64,000 bases of DNA from Dermacoccus abyssi (GTDB lineage: Bacteria; Actinomycetota; Actinomycetes; Actinomycetales; Dermatophilaceae): assembly GCF_034541975.1 (NCBI RefSeq), contig NZ_JAVYJM010000001.1; one strand, given 5' to 3'. The notes below the pieces were generated by a model that saw only the letters and a list, made by a program, of their open reading frames with translations, did no database searches and was not told the DNA's origin. The translations under genes and the position numbers were made by a program. Below, piece after piece: positions 57,126 through 64,000 of the stretch; positions within the stretch are counted from its first letter, which is position 1; every line of letters starts with the position of its first letter.

Positions 57126-57869
57126 TCAGCCGGCGGCGGCCTCGTCGAGCCACCACACCGTGGCGACCTGCCCGTGGACTCCACAAGCCGGATGAGCCAC
57201 CCGGTCGTCGGAACCGGACGCTGCACGTACGGCATCCCGTTTGTCCTCGCCTGCGACCATGAGCCAGACCTCACGGGCGCTGTTCAAGGTGGGGAACGTC
57301 ATCGTGATGCGCTCGGGCGGCGGCTTGGGGGAGTCCGTCACCGAGGCGACGCTCATGGCGTGGGCGCGCGTCTGCTCGTGACCGGGGAACAACGACGCGA
57401 CGTGCGTGTCAGGCCCCATGCCGAGCATGACGACGTCGAACGCGGGAACCTCGCCCTGGAGGAGCGCGTCACCGAACGCTTCGTGGAGCTCGGCGGCATA
57501 GGCAGAGGCACCCGCGGCAACGTCCCCGGCGGCTGCCCCGTCGGAGGCCGCCATGACGTGGACCCCGGCAGGGGCCACGGTGAGGTTGTCGAGAAGGGCA
57601 TCGCGCGCCTGCGTGACGTTCCGCTCGCCGTCGCCCTCGGGCAGGAATCGCTCGTCACCCCACCACAGGTGGAGCGAGGCCCACGGCACCTCGTTCGGCG
57701 AGCGTCCGAGCGCTTCGAGAAACGCCGTGCCCATCGACCCGCCGGTGAGGACGACGTGCGCCACACCGCGCTTCTCGACGGCCTCGGTGACGACGGCGAG
57801 GAAGCGCTCGGCGACGGCGTCGGCGAGTGTCGCCTTGTCGGGGCGTACCCGACGCTCGACGTCACTCAC
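57126..57869 (-). CDS. pgl: 6-phosphogluconolactonase
   Basis: Pgl hydrolyses 6-phosphogluconolactone in the oxidative pentose phosphate pathway. The 247-residue protein of the DevB/SOL family has HVVLTGGSMGTAFLEAL, LHLWWGDERFLPEGDGERN, FDVVMLGMGPDTHVASLFPG and RITMTFPTLNSAREV. It is the last gene of the tkt-tal-pgi-zwf-opcA-pgl operon and overlaps opcA by 8 bp. Confidence 0.95.
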   Translation of the reverse strand: MSDVERRVRPDKATLADAVAERFLAVVTEAVEKRGVAHVVLTGGSMGTAFLEALGRSPNEVPWASLHLWWGDERFLPEGDGERNVTQARDALLDNLTVAPAGVHVMAASDGAAAGDVAAGASAYAAELHEAFGDALLQGEVPAFDVVMLGMGPDTHVASLFPGHEQTRAHAMSVASVTDSPKPPPERITMTFPTLNSAREVWLMVAGEDKRDAVRAASGSDDRVAHPACGVHGQVATVWWLDEAAAG

Positions 57870-58794
57870 CGTGTTCGTCGTCCGCGACGATCTTGGGCAG
57901 CCCTCGCACGAGTGCGTCCCGGTAGATCTCGTCCTTGTCGAGACGACGCAGTTCTTCCGCCAACGACGCGACGGCGTCGGGACGGGGCAGCGCCATCTGA
58001 CGATCCGGCTGATCGGGCTGACGAAGGATCGCCTGCTCGCCGTCCCGGAGCAGTGAGATGACGCCGCTCTCGCGGTGGAGCTCGACGGCCACGAGGCCGA
58101 GCCCGGGTTCGGTCAGCTCGCGCTGCACCGGGCACCCCAGCTCGACCGACAGCCAGCCACCGAGGAGGTCGGTGGACGCGGAGTCGGACGCGCCCTTGAC
58201 GACGATGCGCTGCACCGGCTCGTACGGCGGCAGGTCGAGCGCGCCGGCGAGGAGCCCGCGCCAGCGCGTCGTGCGTGCCCACGCCATGTCGGTGTCACCG
58301 GCCGTGTAGTACATCGCCCGGCGCAGGATCTCGCCGCGCGGGTCGTCGGACAGGGAGACGTCCGTAATCCGACGCTGCGCCATCCGGCCGATCTGCGTCT
58401 CGCCGACGTTCTCGTCGGCCTGCATCGGCCACCACGCGACCACGGGGGAGTCCGGCAGGAGCAGCGGAGTGATCGCCGCCGCACCGTGCTCGGCCAACTC
58501 ACCGCGCAGCCCGAGAACGATGATCTCGCTCGCGCCCGCATCCCCGCCGAGGCGGATCTGGGCGTTGAGGTCGTCGTCGCCGGCATCGGGTTCGTCGACG
58601 ACGGCGATGATGCGGCTCGGGTGCAGACGCGTGGCCTCCGAGGCCACCCGCAGCGACTCGTCCACGTGCTCACGAGAGCTGACGACAACGAGGGTCATCA
58701 CGCGACCCAACGTCATCGAACCGACCTCGTTGCGAAGCTGCACGAGCTTCTTCGAGATGTCGGCGCCCGAGGTCTTCTCCAGGTCGACGATCAC
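57862..58794 (-). CDS. opcA: Glucose-6-phosphate dehydrogenase assembly protein OpcA
   Basis: OpcA is an actinobacterial/cyanobacterial partner needed for full activity of Zwf. The 310-residue protein has MTLVVVSSREHVDESL, SRIIAVVDEPDAGDDDLNA, VVAWWPMQADENVGETQIG and AQRRITDVSLSDDP, which match the OpcA family. GTG 58794 overlaps the zwf stop (GTGA); the open frame further upstream is inside zwf. Confidence 0.94.
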   Translation of the reverse strand: MIVDLEKTSGADISKKLVQLRNEVGSMTLGRVMTLVVVSSREHVDESLRVASEATRLHPSRIIAVVDEPDAGDDDLNAQIRLGGDAGASEIIVLGLRGELAEHGAAAITPLLLPDSPVVAWWPMQADENVGETQIGRMAQRRITDVSLSDDPRGEILRRAMYYTAGDTDMAWARTTRWRGLLAGALDLPPYEPVQRIVVKGASDSASTDLLGGWLSVELGCPVQRELTEPGLGLVAVELHRESGVISLLRDGEQAILRQPDQPDRQMALPRPDAVASLAEELRRLDKDEIYRDALVRGLPKIVADDEHGE

Positions 58795-60338
58795 GGCATT
58801 CTCCAGACTCGTCCGTCGCGGGCCATCATGTCGTCCGAGGTACGCGGACCCCACGTGCCCGACTCGTACTGCTCGGGCTGGCACTCCTGCTCGGCCCAGA
58901 ACTGCTCGATCGGGTCGAGGATGCGCCAGGACAGCTCGACCTCCTCGTGCCGGGGGAAGAGCGGCGGATCGCCGAGAAGCACATCGAGGATGAGACGTTC
59001 GTAGGCCTCAGGGCTCGAATCGGTGAAGGCCGACCCGTAACCGAAGTCCATCGTCACGTCGCGCACCTCGAAGGAGTTCGAACCCGGGACCTTAGAGCCG
59101 AAGCGCATCGTCACGCCCTCGTCCGGCTGAACACGGATGACGACGGCGTTGCGGCCGAGCTCCTCGGTCTGGTTGGCGTCGAAGGGCGTCGCAGCGTTCT
59201 TGAACACCACGGCGATCTCCGTGACGCGCTTGCCGAGACGCTTGCCCGTACGCAGGTAGAACGGCACCCCGGCCCAGCGACGGGTGTTGATACCGAGCTT
59301 CACGGCCGCGTACGTCTCCGTCTGCGACTGCGGGTCGATGCCCTCCTCGGCGAGGAAGCCGGGCACCTTCTCCGCGCCCTGCCAACCCTCGGCGTACTGT
59401 CCACGAGCCGTCGCCGCGGCGAGGTCGCCCGGCAGCTTCACCGCGGCGAGCACCTTCTCCTTCTCCGCCCGCAGATCCTTCGCGTCGAAGGAGAGCGGCT
59501 GCTCCATCGCCGTGAGGGCGAGAAGCTGCAGGAGGTGGTTCTGGATGACGTCGCGTGCTGCGCCGATGCCGTCGTAGTACCCCGCGCGACCACCGATGCC
59601 GATATCCTCGGCCATGGTGATCTGCACGTGGTCGACGTGGTTGGCGTTCCAGATCGGCTCGAACATCTCGTTGGCGAAACGGAACGCCAGGATGTTCTGC
59701 ACCGTCTCTTTGCCGAGGTAGTGATCGATGCGGAAGATCGAGTCGGCCGGGAAGACGCCCTCGACGATGTCGTTGAGTTCGCGTGCGCTCTCGAGGTCGT
59801 GCCCGAACGGCTTCTCGATGACGACGCGACGCCAGGCGTCACCCTTCGGCTCGGTCAGGCCGGCGGCTTCCAGCTGCTCGCACACCTGAGCGAACGAGCC
59901 CGGTGGGATCGACAGGTAGAAGGCCGCGTTGCCCTCGGTGCCGCGCGTCTCCTCGAGCTCCTTTAGCGTCGTCGCCAGAAGTTCGAACGCCTTGGGGTCG
60001 TCGAAGGTGCCGGGCACGAACCGAATGCCGTCGGCGAGGTTGGTCCAGACCTTCTCGTCGAACCCGGTGCGAGCACGCTCGCGCACGGCGTCCTTGACGA
60101 TCTGCATGAAGTCCTGGTCCTCCCAGTCGCGTCGGGCGAACCCGACGAGCGAGAAGCCGGGCGGCAGCAGACCGCGGTGGAACAGGTCGTAGATCGCCGG
60201 CATGAGCTTCTTGCGCGCGAGGTCACCGGTGACGCCGAACAGTACGACGCTGGACGGTCCGGCGATGCGCGGAAGACGCTTGTCCAGGGGCGAACGCAGG
60301 GGGTTGTGGTCCTTGGTGATGTCGACCGGTGGCGTCAC
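58791..60338 (-). CDS. zwf: Glucose-6-phosphate 1-dehydrogenase
   Basis: Zwf oxidises glucose 6-phosphate with NADP, the entry to the pentose phosphate pathway. The 515-residue protein has the N-terminal VLFGVTGDLARKKLMPAIYD (coenzyme fold), VIEKPFGHDLESARELN and the active-site motif FRIDHYLGKETVQNILAFRF with the catalytic His nearby. It overlaps pgi and opcA by 4 bp each. Confidence 0.97.
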   Translation of the reverse strand: MTPPVDITKDHNPLRSPLDKRLPRIAGPSSVVLFGVTGDLARKKLMPAIYDLFHRGLLPPGFSLVGFARRDWEDQDFMQIVKDAVRERARTGFDEKVWTNLADGIRFVPGTFDDPKAFELLATTLKELEETRGTEGNAAFYLSIPPGSFAQVCEQLEAAGLTEPKGDAWRRVVIEKPFGHDLESARELNDIVEGVFPADSIFRIDHYLGKETVQNILAFRFANEMFEPIWNANHVDHVQITMAEDIGIGGRAGYYDGIGAARDVIQNHLLQLLALTAMEQPLSFDAKDLRAEKEKVLAAVKLPGDLAAATARGQYAEGWQGAEKVPGFLAEEGIDPQSQTETYAAVKLGINTRRWAGVPFYLRTGKRLGKRVTEIAVVFKNAATPFDANQTEELGRNAVVIRVQPDEGVTMRFGSKVPGSNSFEVRDVTMDFGYGSAFTDSSPEAYERLILDVLLGDPPLFPRHEEVELSWRILDPIEQFWAEQECQPEQYESGTWGPRTSDDMMARDGRVWRMP

Positions 60339-61966
60339 CGAGCGTCGCCTCCTGCAAGCTTGTCGAGGGCCGACGTGACCTGGGCCAAGCCGGCATCGTG
60401 CTCACGCAGGTGCAGGCGCAGGACCGGACGGTCGTGGTCGGCGAGGACGGCGGCGTCACCGCCGGCCTGAGCCGCGCAGAATTGGCCGAAGGTAAAGTCA
60501 CGACCCGGCACGGCCAGATCTTCCTTCGCCTCGGTCGTGATCTGCAGGTAGACACCGATCGCGGGCCCACCCTTGTGGTACTGGCCGGTCGAGTGGAGGA
60601 AACGGGGCCCCCAGCCGAAGGTGACCGGACGCTCAAGCGTGCGCTCCAGCGGAGCACGGACGTCGGCGAGCGACGCATCGCGCAACCGGTCGAGGTAGGC
60701 CATGACCGCCAGGTAGCCCTGCGGACCGAGCTGGTCGACGAGGGCCCTCAGCGCGTCGTCGAGCGTCGAGGCGTCACCGAGGAAGTCGGGACCCTCGGCA
60801 CGGACCTCGACGGAGCCGTCGGTGAAGGCCGGAGCCGCACTGGCGTCCATGCCCTTGTCGAGCAGGTCACGAGCGGCCGACTTCGCCGACTCGACATCCG
60901 GCTGGTCGAACGGGTTGATGCCGATCAGACGGCCGGCGACGGCGGTCGCGACCTCCCACAGGAGCATCTGAGCCCCGAGCGAACCGGAGACCGTCGAGAC
61001 GGCTTCACCCTCGGGGGCACGCTCGTCGTCCTCGGCCGTGAGGAGGACGAGGTTCTCGTCAGGGGCGAGTTCGTCGGGCTCGGAGTCACCGACGACGACC
61101 GGGAGCAGACCCTTGCCGTCCTTACCGGTGGACTCGGCGATGAGCTGCTCGGCCCAGTCGCCGAAGCCCTTGATCTGCGTACCGGCATCGGCGAGCAGGA
61201 TCTTGTCGCGCAGCGGCTGCGTGCCACCGAGCACCGCGCCGAGACGCAGGCCGGGGTTGGCCTCGTCGTCCGCAGCGAGCAGATCCGTGACCGACTCGGC
61301 CTCGTCGAGGAGCGCCTCGATATCGGCGCCGGCCAGGCCGGACGGCACGAGACCGAACGCCGTGAGCGCCGAGTAGCGTCCGCCGACGTTGGGGTCGGCG
61401 TTGACGACCGTGAAGCCGCCCTCGCGCGAACTCTTGTCGAGCGGGGAACCCGGGTCGGTGACGATGACGATGCGCTCACGTGGGTCGATACCGGCGTCCT
61501 CGAACGCCTTCTCGTAGGCGCGGCGCTGGCTGTCGGTCTCCACGGTCGAACCCGACTTGGAGGAGACGACGACGACCGTGTGCTCGAGGTCCTCCGCGAG
61601 GGCGTCGCGCACCATGTCGGGCTGCGAGGAGTCGAGCACGACGAGCGGAACGCCCGCCGTCGCGCAGATGACCTCCGGCGCGAGCGATGAACCGCCCATG
61701 CCGCACAGGACGACACGGTTGAGGCCGGCCTCGGCGAACTTCTCACGCAGAGCGGAGACCTCGCCGACGAGCGGGCGCGACGAACGCGCCAGCGTCACCC
61801 AGGACAGGCGCTTGGCGGATTCGGGCTCGGCCGCGGTGCCCCACAGCGTCGGGTCCTGGTCGAAGAGACGGCTTGCGAACTTCTCGGCAACGAGCGCCGG
61901 GACGGCAGTGTCGATCGCTGCCGTCCCGGCACCCACGGTGCCGAGGCTGACACCGGAGGAGGTCAC
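60335..61966 (-). CDS. pgi: Glucose-6-phosphate isomerase
   Basis: Pgi interconverts glucose and fructose 6-phosphate. The 543-residue protein has the SIS features VVLCGMGGSSLAPEVI, TVVVVSSKSGSTVETDSQRR, VNADPNVGGRYSALTAFGLV and FGWGPRFLHSTGQYHKGG. The form is typical of high-GC Gram-positive PPP operons, where it lies between tal and zwf as in Streptomyces. It has 4-bp overlaps with both neighbours. Confidence 0.95.
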   Translation of the reverse strand: MTSSGVSLGTVGAGTAAIDTAVPALVAEKFASRLFDQDPTLWGTAAEPESAKRLSWVTLARSSRPLVGEVSALREKFAEAGLNRVVLCGMGGSSLAPEVICATAGVPLVVLDSSQPDMVRDALAEDLEHTVVVVSSKSGSTVETDSQRRAYEKAFEDAGIDPRERIVIVTDPGSPLDKSSREGGFTVVNADPNVGGRYSALTAFGLVPSGLAGADIEALLDEAESVTDLLAADDEANPGLRLGAVLGGTQPLRDKILLADAGTQIKGFGDWAEQLIAESTGKDGKGLLPVVVGDSEPDELAPDENLVLLTAEDDERAPEGEAVSTVSGSLGAQMLLWEVATAVAGRLIGINPFDQPDVESAKSAARDLLDKGMDASAAPAFTDGSVEVRAEGPDFLGDASTLDDALRALVDQLGPQGYLAVMAYLDRLRDASLADVRAPLERTLERPVTFGWGPRFLHSTGQYHKGGPAIGVYLQITTEAKEDLAVPGRDFTFGQFCAAQAGGDAAVLADHDRPVLRLHLREHDAGLAQVTSALDKLAGGDAR

Positions 61967-63096
61967 TTGTTGTCGCCCGCCTTCTCCAGCTCGGAGCGGA
62001 CGGAGCCGAGGAGCTCTTCCCAGGAGGCCTCGAACTTCTCGAGACCCTCGGTCTCGAGCTGCTCGACGACGTCGGCGTACGAGACGCCGACCTGCTCGAG
62101 GGCATCCATCGTGGCCTTGGCCTCGCCGTATGAGCCGCTCACGCGGTCACCCGCGATCTGGCCGTGGTCGGCGAGCGCGTCCAGCGTCTTCGGCGGCATG
62201 GTGTTGACCGTGTTCGGCGCAGCGAGCTCGACGACGTACAGCGTGTCGGACAGGTTCGGGTCCTTGACGCCCGTGGAGGCCCAGAGCGGACGCTGCACGT
62301 GGGCGCCGTCGTCCGCGAGGGTCTGCCAACGCGGCGTGCCGAAGACCTCTTCGAACGCCTGGTAGGCGAGGCGGGCGTTCGCGATGCCCGCCTTGCTCTT
62401 GAGTTCCTTCGCGGCGTCGGAGCCGATTGCGTCGAGGCGCTTGTCGAACTCGGTGTCGACGCGGCTGACGAAGAACGAGGCGACCGAACGGATGGTCGAC
62501 AGGTCCTTGCCGTTCTCGCGGGCCTGCTCGAGGCCCGTGAGGAAGGCGTTCATGACGCCGCGGTAGCGGTCGAGCGAGAAGATCAGCGTGACGTTGACGC
62601 TGATGCCCTCGGCGAGCGTGGCGCTGATCGCGGGCAGGCCCTCGACCGTGGCCGGGATCTTGATCATGCAGTTGGGGCGGTCGATCGTCTCCCACAGCTG
62701 CTTGGCCATCTTGATCGTGCCGTCGGTGTCGCGCGCCATGCGCGGGTCGACCTCGATCGAGACGCGGCCGTCCTCGCCGTTCGTGGCGTCGTACACCGGG
62801 CGCAGGATGTCGCACGCGGAGATGACGTCCTCGGTGGTGATGGTGAAGACGGCCTCGTCGACGCCCTTGCCGGAGGCGGCGAGCTCGGCGACCTGCTCGT
62901 TGTAGGCCGAGCCGTTCGACAGCGCCGAGGCGAAGATCGTCGGGTTCGAGGTCACACCGACGACGTTCTTCGTCTCGACGAGCGTCTTGAGCTCGTCACC
63001 GGTGACCATCGGACGGTTGAGGTCGTCGAGCCAGATCGAGACGCCGACGTCGGAGAGGGCCTGGGTGTTCGTGTTCTGAGTCATGGAAGTACTCAC
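61963..63096 (-). CDS. tal: Transaldolase
   Basis: Tal transfers a dihydroxyacetone unit between pentose phosphate pathway sugars. The 377-residue protein is the long actinobacterial form: VSIWLDDLNRPMVTGDELK, VVGVTSNPTIFASAL, the Schiff-base Lys region MIKIPATVEGLPAI and VNVTLIFSLDRYRGVM. GTG 63096 overlaps the tkt stop (GTGA), consistent with the other overlaps in this operon. ATG 63084 is an alternative. Confidence 0.96.
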   Translation of the reverse strand: MSTSMTQNTNTQALSDVGVSIWLDDLNRPMVTGDELKTLVETKNVVGVTSNPTIFASALSNGSAYNEQVAELAASGKGVDEAVFTITTEDVISACDILRPVYDATNGEDGRVSIEVDPRMARDTDGTIKMAKQLWETIDRPNCMIKIPATVEGLPAISATLAEGISVNVTLIFSLDRYRGVMNAFLTGLEQARENGKDLSTIRSVASFFVSRVDTEFDKRLDAIGSDAAKELKSKAGIANARLAYQAFEEVFGTPRWQTLADDGAHVQRPLWASTGVKDPNLSDTLYVVELAAPNTVNTMPPKTLDALADHGQIAGDRVSGSYGEAKATMDALEQVGVSYADVVEQLETEGLEKFEASWEELLGSVRSELEKAGDNK

Positions 63097-64000
63097 TTTC
63101 CTTCGACTGCTGCGATGGAGGCTTCAGCGGCTTCGACAACCTTCTCGGGCGTGAAGCCGAACTCCTTGAAGAGGGTCTTGGCGTCGGCCGAGGCACCGTA
63201 GTGGTCGATACCGACGACACGACCGTGCGTGCCGACGATGTCGCACCAGCTCATCGGGTGCCCCGCCTCGACGGCGACGCGGGCCGTGACGTTCTTCGGC
63301 AGGACGCTCTCCTTGTAGGCGTCGTCCTGCTCGTCGAACCACTCACGGCACGGCATCGAGACCACACGGGTGGCAACGCCCTTGGCCTCGAGTTCCTTCC
63401 GGGCCGCGACGGCGAGGCCGAGCTCGGAGCCGGTGGCCACGAGGATGACCTTGGGCTCGCCCTCGGAGTCGGCGAGGACGTAACCGCCCTTGGCTACGCC
63501 GTCGGCCGAGGCGTACTCGGAGCGGTCCAGCGTCGGCATCTCCTGACGGCTCAGGATGAGGCCGGTCGGGCGGTCGGTGGTCTCGAGAATCTTCTTCCAC
63601 GCCTGCGCCGTCTCGTTCGCGTCGCCCGGACGGACGACGGCGAGGTTCGGGATGGCGCGCAGCGCGGTGAGGTGCTCGATCGGCTGGTGCGTCGGGCCGT
63701 CCTCGCCGACACCGACGGAGTCGTGCGTCCACACGAAGATCGACGGGAGCTGCTGGATGGCTGCGAGACGCACCGCGGGGCGCATGTAGTCGGAGAACAC
63801 GAGGAACGTGCCGCCGTAGGCGCGCGTGAGGCCCTCGAGCTCGATGCCGTTGAGGATCATGCCCATGGCGTTCTCACGGATGCCGAAGTGCAGCGTGCGG
63901 CCGTAGGGGTTACCCGTCCACGTGTCCGTCGAGCGGTCCGAGGGGATGAACGACGGCTGGTTGTCCATCGTCGTGTTGTTCGATCCGGCGAGGTCCGCGC
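63093..64000 (-). CDS. tkt: Transketolase, C-terminal part (5' end outside window)
   Basis: Transketolase is a thiamine-diphosphate enzyme that moves two-carbon units. About 302 residues are visible; the frame runs past base 64000 (ADLAGSNNT before the first internal Met). Motifs are TLHFGIRENAMGMILNGI with the catalytic-region Glu, FVWTHDSVGVGEDGPTHQPIEHL and VVRPGDANETAQAW. It is the first visible gene of the PPP operon and overlaps tal by 4 bp. Confidence 0.96.
   Translation of the reverse strand, partial: ADLAGSNNTTMDNQPSFIPSDRSTDTWTGNPYGRTLHFGIRENAMGMILNGIELEGLTRAYGGTFLVFSDYMRPAVRLAAIQQLPSIFVWTHDSVGVGEDGPTHQPIEHLTALRAIPNLAVVRPGDANETAQAWKKILETTDRPTGLILSRQEMPTLDRSEYASADGVAKGGYVLADSEGEPKVILVATGSELGLAVAARKELEAKGVATRVVSMPCREWFDEQDDAYKESVLPKNVTARVAVEAGHPMSWCDIVGTHGRVVGIDHYGASADAKTLFKEFGFTPEKVVEAAEASIAAVEGK

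Overview
The window is chromosomal DNA of a high-GC Gram-positive bacterium (Actinomycetota). The supporting features are a whiA gene beside rapZ and yvcK, OpcA next to Zwf, an actinobacterial S1 protein, an AftD-type arabinofuranosyltransferase, GTG starts and dense 1-8 bp gene overlaps. The gene mix fits Micrococcales (Dermacoccaceae/Intrasporangiaceae-like), but this placement is inference. No rRNA, tRNA, CRISPR array, insertion sequence or prophage was seen.

Region 1 (1-8.1 kb) is a cell-surface carbohydrate block. It holds the 3' part of an AftD-like arabinofuranosyltransferase, a membrane acyltransferase read in the opposite direction, three heptose genes (HddA kinase, GmhA isomerase, GmhB phosphatase), a DUF3068/PorA-type membrane protein and a UDP-glucuronate decarboxylase-like epimerase. 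A strong hairpin closes it. Region 2 (8.2-11.0 kb) holds a methyltransferase and rpsA, which has a good promoter, a long leader and a poly-serine tail.

Region 3 (11.0-35.2 kb) is a nearly complete aerobic, late-cobalt-insertion cobalamin pathway: cobK, cobD, cobU, cobS, cobA, a cobB-cobC fusion, cobO, a ChlI/ChlD-type chelatase, cobL, cobM, a cobI-cobJ fusion, cobH, cobG, cobN, a bluB-cobT fusion, cobF and cobQ. Two cobalamin riboswitches precede the two cobaltochelatase genes, chlID (minus strand) and cobN (plus strand). A DinB/DUF664 gene and a WYL-domain regulator sit inside the locus. CobG appears to have lost its C-terminus, including the second pair of its iron-sulfur cysteines. No cobalt transporter is present in the window.

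Region 4 (35.3-42.2 kb) holds an aminotransferase, a BCCT transporter fused to a degenerate dephospho-CoA-kinase domain, an intact coaE directly after it, uvrB and a DUF3817 protein. Region 5 (42.2-53.3 kb) holds a metallo-hydrolase and a GH15 glycosidase, then uvrA, a Tat/Rieske lipoprotein, uvrC, rapZ, yvcK and whiA. The uvrA and uvrB promoters both match the RecA-independent (PafBC-type) DNA-damage promoter exactly.

Region 6 (53.3-64 kb) is central carbon metabolism: gapA-pgk-tpiA-secG on the plus strand facing tkt-tal-pgi-zwf-opcA-pgl on the minus strand, with a strong hairpin where they meet. Many starts lie 6-8 nt after a TAnnnT box (often TAGGGT), so leaderless mRNAs are probably common.

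The most unusual items are the BCCT-CoaE fusion with its adjacent paralogue, the truncated CobG inside an otherwise intact B12 locus, and the paired damage promoters of uvrA and uvrB.
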